A stretch of 15,127 nt of DNA from assembly GCA_050999155.1 (NCBI GenBank), contig JBPCPM010000022.1:1-15127 (forward strand), read 5' to 3'. The DNA is from JBPCPM01 sp050999155. GTDB taxonomy: Bacteria; Actinomycetota; Thermoleophilia; Solirubrobacterales; 70-9. The position numbers and the translations under genes were made by a program. Below the pieces are notes generated by a model that made no database searches, was not told the DNA's origin, and saw only the letters and a program-made list of their open reading frames with translations. Every line of letters begins with the position of its first letter. Within the stretch, counting starts at the first letter, position 1. Of this stretch, positions 10,017 through 15,127 are shown one piece after another.

Positions 10017-10448
10017 GTGTTCGCCGACTCCTCGGCGCTGGTCAAGCTCTACGCCGACGAGCCCGGCCACCAGCTGGTCCGTGCCCACCGGGAGCTCGCG
10101 ATCAGCGCCATAGCCCGGGTCGAGGTGCCTGCCGGTCTGTGGCACAAGCATCGTCTCGGCGAAATCGACGCGGAAACGTGCCGCGTGATGGTCGCGGCCT
10201 TTGAGGCCGACCTCGGCACCGGCAGCCCCCGCACCGTCCTGCTGACGGTCGCCCTGGGCCCCGCCGTGCTCGATGACGCTGCACGGCTCACCGGGATCCG
10301 CGGGCTCTGCGCCTACGACGCGGTGCAGCTGGCGTGCGCCCGTGCGGCCCGGGCCGCCGACCCGGCCGTCGACACGTTCGCCTGCTTCGACCTGCCGCTG
10401 GCGAGGGCCGCCGCCACGGAGGGCTTCGCCTCCCTCGACGCGGCGTGA
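10017..10448 (+). CDS. PIN-domain toxin (VapC-like ribonuclease)
   Basis: A 143-residue PIN-domain protein, the usual size of VapC toxins, which cut tRNA or rRNA and stop translation. The acidic residues expected to hold Mg2+/Mn2+ are all visible: Asp4 in FADSSALVK, Glu36 in RVEVPAG, Asp101 in YDAVQLA and Asp125 in FDLPLARAA. All catalytic positions are intact, so it should be active. The start is GTG 10017, 2 bases after the antitoxin stop, implying coupled translation. This keeps the first catalytic Asp close to the N-terminus as in the family. It converges on the thiolase gene with 15 bases between. The RNA target cannot be told from sequence. Confidence 0.85.
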   Translation: MFADSSALVKLYADEPGHQLVRAHRELAISAIARVEVPAGLWHKHRLGEIDAETCRVMVAAFEADLGTGSPRTVLLTVALGPAVLDDAARLTGIRGLCAYDAVQLACARAARAADPAVDTFACFDLPLARAAATEGFASLDAA

Positions 10449-10463
10449 GCTCAGGTTCTCCCG

Positions 10464-11648
10464 TCAGCCGCCGTTGACCTCGACCATCACCGCGTCACCC
10501 TGCCCGCCGCCCGAGCAGATGGCGGCGACACCACGGCCACCGCCTCGACGACGGAGCTCGTAGATCAGGGTCATGAGGATCCGAGCGCCGGAAGCGCCGA
10601 TCGGATGGCCCAGGGCGATCGCGCCGCCGTTGACGTTGACCTTGTCTTCGGGGGCGTCGAGCATCCGCATCGAGTTCAGGGCCACCGAGGCAAACGCCTC
10701 GTTGATCTCGAACAGGTCGATGTCGTCGACCGTGAAGCCGGTCTTCTCCAGCAGCAGCTTCGTCGCGTTGCCGGGGGTGCGGGCCAGGTAGGGGAAGTCG
10801 TCGGCGACAGCGGCCTGGCCGATGATGGTCGCCAGGGGCTCGCGGTCGTTGGACTTCGCCCACTCCTCGGAGGCCACGACCAGGGCGCCCGCCCCGTCGT
10901 TGACGCCTGGCGCGTTGCCGGCCGTGTGGGTGCCCTCCTTGTTGAAGGCGGGACGCAGCTTGGACAGCGTCTCGAGGTCGGCGTCGGGACGCGGCGCCTC
11001 GTCGACCTCGACGGTGGTCTCGGCCTTGCGTGACTTCACCGTCACGGCGACGATCTCCTCGGGCAGGCGGCCGGCCTCGGTTGCCTCGACCGCGAGCTTG
11101 TGGCTGCGGACCGAGAACTTGTCCATGTCGGCCCGGGTCATCTCGAACTCCTCGGCGACCTCGTCGGCCTCGGCGCCCATCTTCTTCGAGGTGAAGGGGT
11201 TGGTCAGGCCGTCGTGCATCATCGCGTCGATGGCCTGGGCGTCGCCCATCCGGTAGCCGAACCGGGCGTTGGGCAGCAGGTAGGGGGCATTGGACATCGA
11301 CTCCATGCCGCCGGCGACGCCGACGCCGACGTCACCCGCACGCACGGCCTGGTCGAGCATGCCCACGGCGCGCAGGCTCGAGGCGCACACCTTGTTGACG
11401 GTCTCCGAAGGCACGTCGTTGGGGATCCCACCCTGGATCTGGGCCTGGCGCGAGGGGATCTGCCCCTGGCCGGCCTGCAGGACCTGGCCGAAGATCACGT
11501 GCTCGACCTGGTTGGGGGCCACCTCGGCCCGGTCCAGGGCCGCGGAGATCGCGGTTCCACCCAGCTCGGGGGCCGACTTGGAGGCCAAGGCCCCGCCCAT
11601 CTTGCCGAACGGCGTCCGCGCCGCTCCGAGGATCACGCTCTTGCCCAT
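10464..11648 (-). CDS. Acetyl-CoA C-acetyltransferase (thiolase)
   Basis: Condenses two acetyl-CoA to acetoacetyl-CoA, or cleaves the latter; found in polyhydroxybutyrate, isoprenoid or short-chain fatty acid routes. It is 394 residues. The nucleophile is Cys88 in NKVCASSLRA, His348 lies in GGAIALGHPIG, and the second active-site Cys378 in CSGGGQG; size and positions closely match biosynthetic thiolases such as PhaA. ATG 11648 was chosen because AAGGAG lies 5 bases upstream and MGKSVILGAARTPFG is the normal N-terminus; a longer in-frame start at 11684 is unsupported. It lies 93 bases downstream of acetyl-CoA synthetase on the same strand, with which it may be cotranscribed and functionally linked. 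No other polyhydroxybutyrate gene is in view, so the pathway is undetermined. Confidence 0.93.
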   Translation of the reverse strand: MGKSVILGAARTPFGKMGGALASKSAPELGGTAISAALDRAEVAPNQVEHVIFGQVLQAGQGQIPSRQAQIQGGIPNDVPSETVNKVCASSLRAVGMLDQAVRAGDVGVGVAGGMESMSNAPYLLPNARFGYRMGDAQAIDAMMHDGLTNPFTSKKMGAEADEVAEEFEMTRADMDKFSVRSHKLAVEATEAGRLPEEIVAVTVKSRKAETTVEVDEAPRPDADLETLSKLRPAFNKEGTHTAGNAPGVNDGAGALVVASEEWAKSNDREPLATIIGQAAVADDFPYLARTPGNATKLLLEKTGFTVDDIDLFEINEAFASVALNSMRMLDAPEDKVNVNGGAIALGHPIGASGARILMTLIYELRRRGGGRGVAAICSGGGQGDAVMVEVNGG

Positions 11649-11653
11649 GTCAG

Positions 11654-11659
11654 CTCCTT
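11654..11659 (-). promoter_or_regulatory. Thiolase ribosome binding site
   Basis: AAGGAG on the minus strand, 5 bases before the ATG at 11648. It decides the start against the longer frame beginning at 11684. Confidence 0.8.
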
Positions 11660-11741
11660 GTCGCCGGCGAAGTTCATCGATCAAGGGTATTCAATGGCCC
11701 CTGGCGGCCGGGTGACGGGTGACGGTGCGGGCGAGGTGGTT

Positions 11742-13742
<2,001 letters not shown>

Positions 13743-13747
13743 TCGGG

Positions 13748-13755
13748 CCTCCTCC
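13748..13755 (-). promoter_or_regulatory. acs ribosome binding site
   Basis: GGAGGAGG on the minus strand, 5 bases before ATG 13742; it sets the acs start. Confidence 0.8.
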
Positions 13756-13761
13756 AGGTGG

Positions 13762-13779
13762 TGCGCAGCCCCCTGCGCA
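13762..13779 (-). other. Perfect hairpin in the acs leader
   Basis: TGCGCAG and CTGCGCA form a 7-bp perfect stem with a four-base loop (GGGG on the acs strand). It ends 6 bases before the acs Shine-Dalgarno. It could be a translation-modulating leader stem or a palindromic protein-binding site in the 170-base divergent region (13743-13912). No function is established. Confidence 0.4.
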
Positions 13780-13901
13780 AGACGTGCGATGGGCAAGGAT
13801 TACCCCCCGGAGGGCGGGGGCCAAACGCCCAGGGTGGCGAGCTCGGTAGCGGCGGCGCGGGAAGGAGGCTCGGGTAGGGTCGGCCCTCCGTCGCAACGTC
13901 C

Positions 13902-13908
13902 AAGGAGG
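13902..13908 (+). promoter_or_regulatory. Ribosome binding site of the small membrane protein
   Basis: AAGGAGG, 4 bases before ATG 13913. It supports a real, translated gene there. A TAGGGT at 13875-13880 could be a -10 but is weak. Confidence 0.75.
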
Positions 13909-13912
13909 CCCC

Positions 13913-14308
13913 ATGTTCCGTAGCCGCTCGATCGATGCCAAGGACCGCCAGCTGGCCATCGCCCTCGGAGCTGGGCGCATCGCCATCGGGGCCTTTGCCT
14001 TCGCGGCGCCGAAGACACTGCTCGGCCAGTGGGGGTTTCCCGCCGCTGAGTCCGGGCCCACGGCCGAGGTGCTGGCCCGCCTGGTCGGTATCCGCGACAT
14101 CGCGCTGGGCGCCGCGACGCTGGCGGTGCTTGACGACCGGGAGAGCCTCGCGGGGATTGCCGCGCTCGGCGCGGGCGTCGATGTGGGCGACACCGTGGGG
14201 TCGGCGATGTCGGCGGGGCAGGGACTGGGCAAGGTGGCGGGCGGAACCGCGGCCGTCGCGCTGCCCGCTGCGGTCGCCGGAGCGTGGCTGGCCAACCGGC
14301 TGCGCTGA
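13913..14308 (+). CDS. Small four-helix membrane protein of unknown function
   Basis: A 131-residue hydrophobic, Ala/Gly-rich protein. After a charged N-terminus (about 1-12) there are four likely membrane spans near 14-36, 52-73, 79-97 and 108-127. Conserved-looking polar positions are Arg22 and Pro33 around the first helix, Gly-Ile-Arg-Asp (59-62) at the second and Asp90/Asp93 in the third. This pattern recalls small membrane proteins of the DUF4267 type, but I cannot confirm the family. The strong AAGGAGG before ATG 13913 and helix-like composition support a real gene. It diverges from acs and converges on the phosphatase gene with 14 bases between. Function unknown. Confidence 0.7.
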   Translation: MFRSRSIDAKDRQLAIALGAGRIAIGAFAFAAPKTLLGQWGFPAAESGPTAEVLARLVGIRDIALGAATLAVLDDRESLAGIAALGAGVDVGDTVGSAMSAGQGLGKVAGGTAAVALPAAVAGAWLANRLR

Positions 14309-14314
14309 CGCGCC

Positions 14315-14331
14315 GCCGGGTCTTAGCCGGC
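14315..14331. terminator. Hairpin between two convergent genes
   Basis: GCCGG (14315-14319) pairs with CCGGC (14327-14331) around a 7-base loop that includes the stop codon of the minus-strand gene. It sits where both convergent transcripts end, so it could act in both directions, but the stem is short and no T-tract is present. Confidence 0.25.
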
Positions 14332-15126
14332 CAGGCGTTCCTGCAGCGCGTCGACCAGGCCGGCCGGCGCGGCGAGGACCCCCGCGGGCAGTCCTTCGGT
14401 GTGCAAGGGGCGGACGACCAGCCCCGCCTCCTCGCAGATCAACGATCCCGCGGCGACGTCCCAGGGCTGGGTTCCGTGCTCGAAGTAGATGTCACAGCGC
14501 CCGCAGGCGGCGAAGGCCAGGTCCAGGGCCGCTGCTCCGAGGCGGCGGATGTCGCGGACCTCGCCGATGAGCCCCGCGACCAGCTCGGCCTGGCGGCGGC
14601 GCTGGTCGGCGTCGTAGCCGAAGCCGGTCGCCACCAGGGCGGTCGCGAGGTCGGTCCGCTCGGAGCCGGTGATCGGCTGGCCGTTGAGCGTGGCTCCGTG
14701 ACCGCGGGCGGCACTGAACTCCTCGGCCGCAACCGGGTCGAGCACCACCCCGCAGAGGACGCCCTGCTCGTCCTCGCAGGCCACGCTCACGCACCACTGG
14801 GGCAGGTCGAAAGAGAAGTTCACCGTGCCGTCGAGTGGGTCGACGACCCATCGCAGCCCCGATGTCCCGTCGTGGCCGCCGCCTTCCTCGCCGAGGATGC
14901 CGTCGTCGGGTCGCCTCTCGGCGAGCAGGTTGCGAATCGATTGCTCGGCGGCCAGGTCGGCTTCGGTCACCGGGTCGGTGTCAGAGCTTTTGGTGCCGAC
15001 GAGGGCACCACCCTCGCGGCGGTGGCGCAGCAGGATCTCTCCGGCGCCCCTCGCGGCCGCGAGGGCGACCTCGAGCAACTTCAGCGGATCCGCGTGCTGG
15101 CTGGACTCGTCTCCCACGAGCGGCAA
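14323..15126 (-). CDS. Inositol monophosphatase family protein, probably 5' incomplete
   Basis: Mg2+-dependent phosphatase of the IMPase/SuhB/HisN superfamily; the substrate (inositol phosphate, histidinol phosphate or another sugar phosphate) is not certain. The 267 visible residues include Lys46 in GTKSSDTDPVTEAD, GEEGG (79-83), the metal-binding DPLDGTVNFSF (96-106), a Gly-Phe-Gly-Tyr segment (168-171) and WDVAAG (222-227). All metal ligands expected for the family are present. The visible frame begins with a TTG at the last bases of the window and has no Shine-Dalgarno, so the true start may lie beyond the edge; GTG 15117 is another weak option. It converges on the small membrane protein gene. 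Confidence 0.85.
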   Translation of the reverse strand: MPLVGDESSQHADPLKLLEVALAAARGAGEILLRHRREGGALVGTKSSDTDPVTEADLAAEQSIRNLLAERRPDDGILGEEGGGHDGTSGLRWVVDPLDGTVNFSFDLPQWCVSVACEDEQGVLCGVVLDPVAAEEFSAARGHGATLNGQPITGSERTDLATALVATGFGYDADQRRRQAELVAGLIGEVRDIRRLGAAALDLAFAACGRCDIYFEHGTQPWDVAAGSLICEEAGLVVRPLHTEGLPAGVLAAPAGLVDALQERLAG

Positions 15127-15127
15127 A

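Overview
The window is a high-GC stretch of bacterial chromosome. The dnaK-grpE-dnaJ-hspR gene order, the MerR-type HspR regulator, the strong GC bias at third codon positions and frequent GTG/TTG starts all point to an actinobacterium. A deep-branching group such as Thermoleophilia or Nitriliruptoria is a guess; the sequence alone does not settle it. The first 142 bases are almost pure A then C homopolymer and look like a sequencing or assembly artefact at a contig edge rather than biology.

Layout. Bases 143-2185 hold a PfkB-type sugar kinase cut at its 5' end, an endonuclease III-like DNA glycosylase, and a small membrane-anchored cytochrome c. Bases 2186-2405 form the dnaK control region: a promoter, an inverted repeat over the -10 and start site, and a foldable leader. 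Bases 2406-6630 are the heat-shock operon dnaK-grpE-dnaJ-hspR, with gaps of 3, 12 and 25 bases. A convergent small gene of the YdeI/OmpD-associated family follows (6658-6963), then a 106-base divergent control region, then clpB (7070-9667). A VapBC-like toxin-antitoxin pair (9715-10448) sits just after clpB. On the minus strand are a biosynthetic-type thiolase (10464-11648) and, upstream of it, acetyl-CoA synthetase (11742-13742). The window closes with a small four-helix membrane protein (+) and an inositol-monophosphatase family enzyme (-) that reaches the window edge.

How the genes work together. DnaK, GrpE and DnaJ form the Hsp70 folding cycle. ClpB is its disaggregase partner, and HspR is the usual repressor of both in actinobacteria. 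The dnaK and clpB control regions share an inverted repeat of the same geometry: AAATCT-type arms 15 bases apart. Read with its inner AGT/ACT bases, it has the 7-base centre of the known HspR operator (HAIR) but a different arm sequence. This is the most interesting signal here and suggests a diverged HspR operator linking dnaK, clpB and perhaps the divergent YdeI-family gene. Acetyl-CoA synthetase plus thiolase would take acetate to acetyl-CoA and on to acetoacetyl-CoA.

Overall these are mostly ordinary housekeeping and stress genes. I found no wholly new system. The findings of value are regulatory (variant operator, likely leaderless mRNAs, leader hairpins), a few departures from family motifs, and the assembly artefact.
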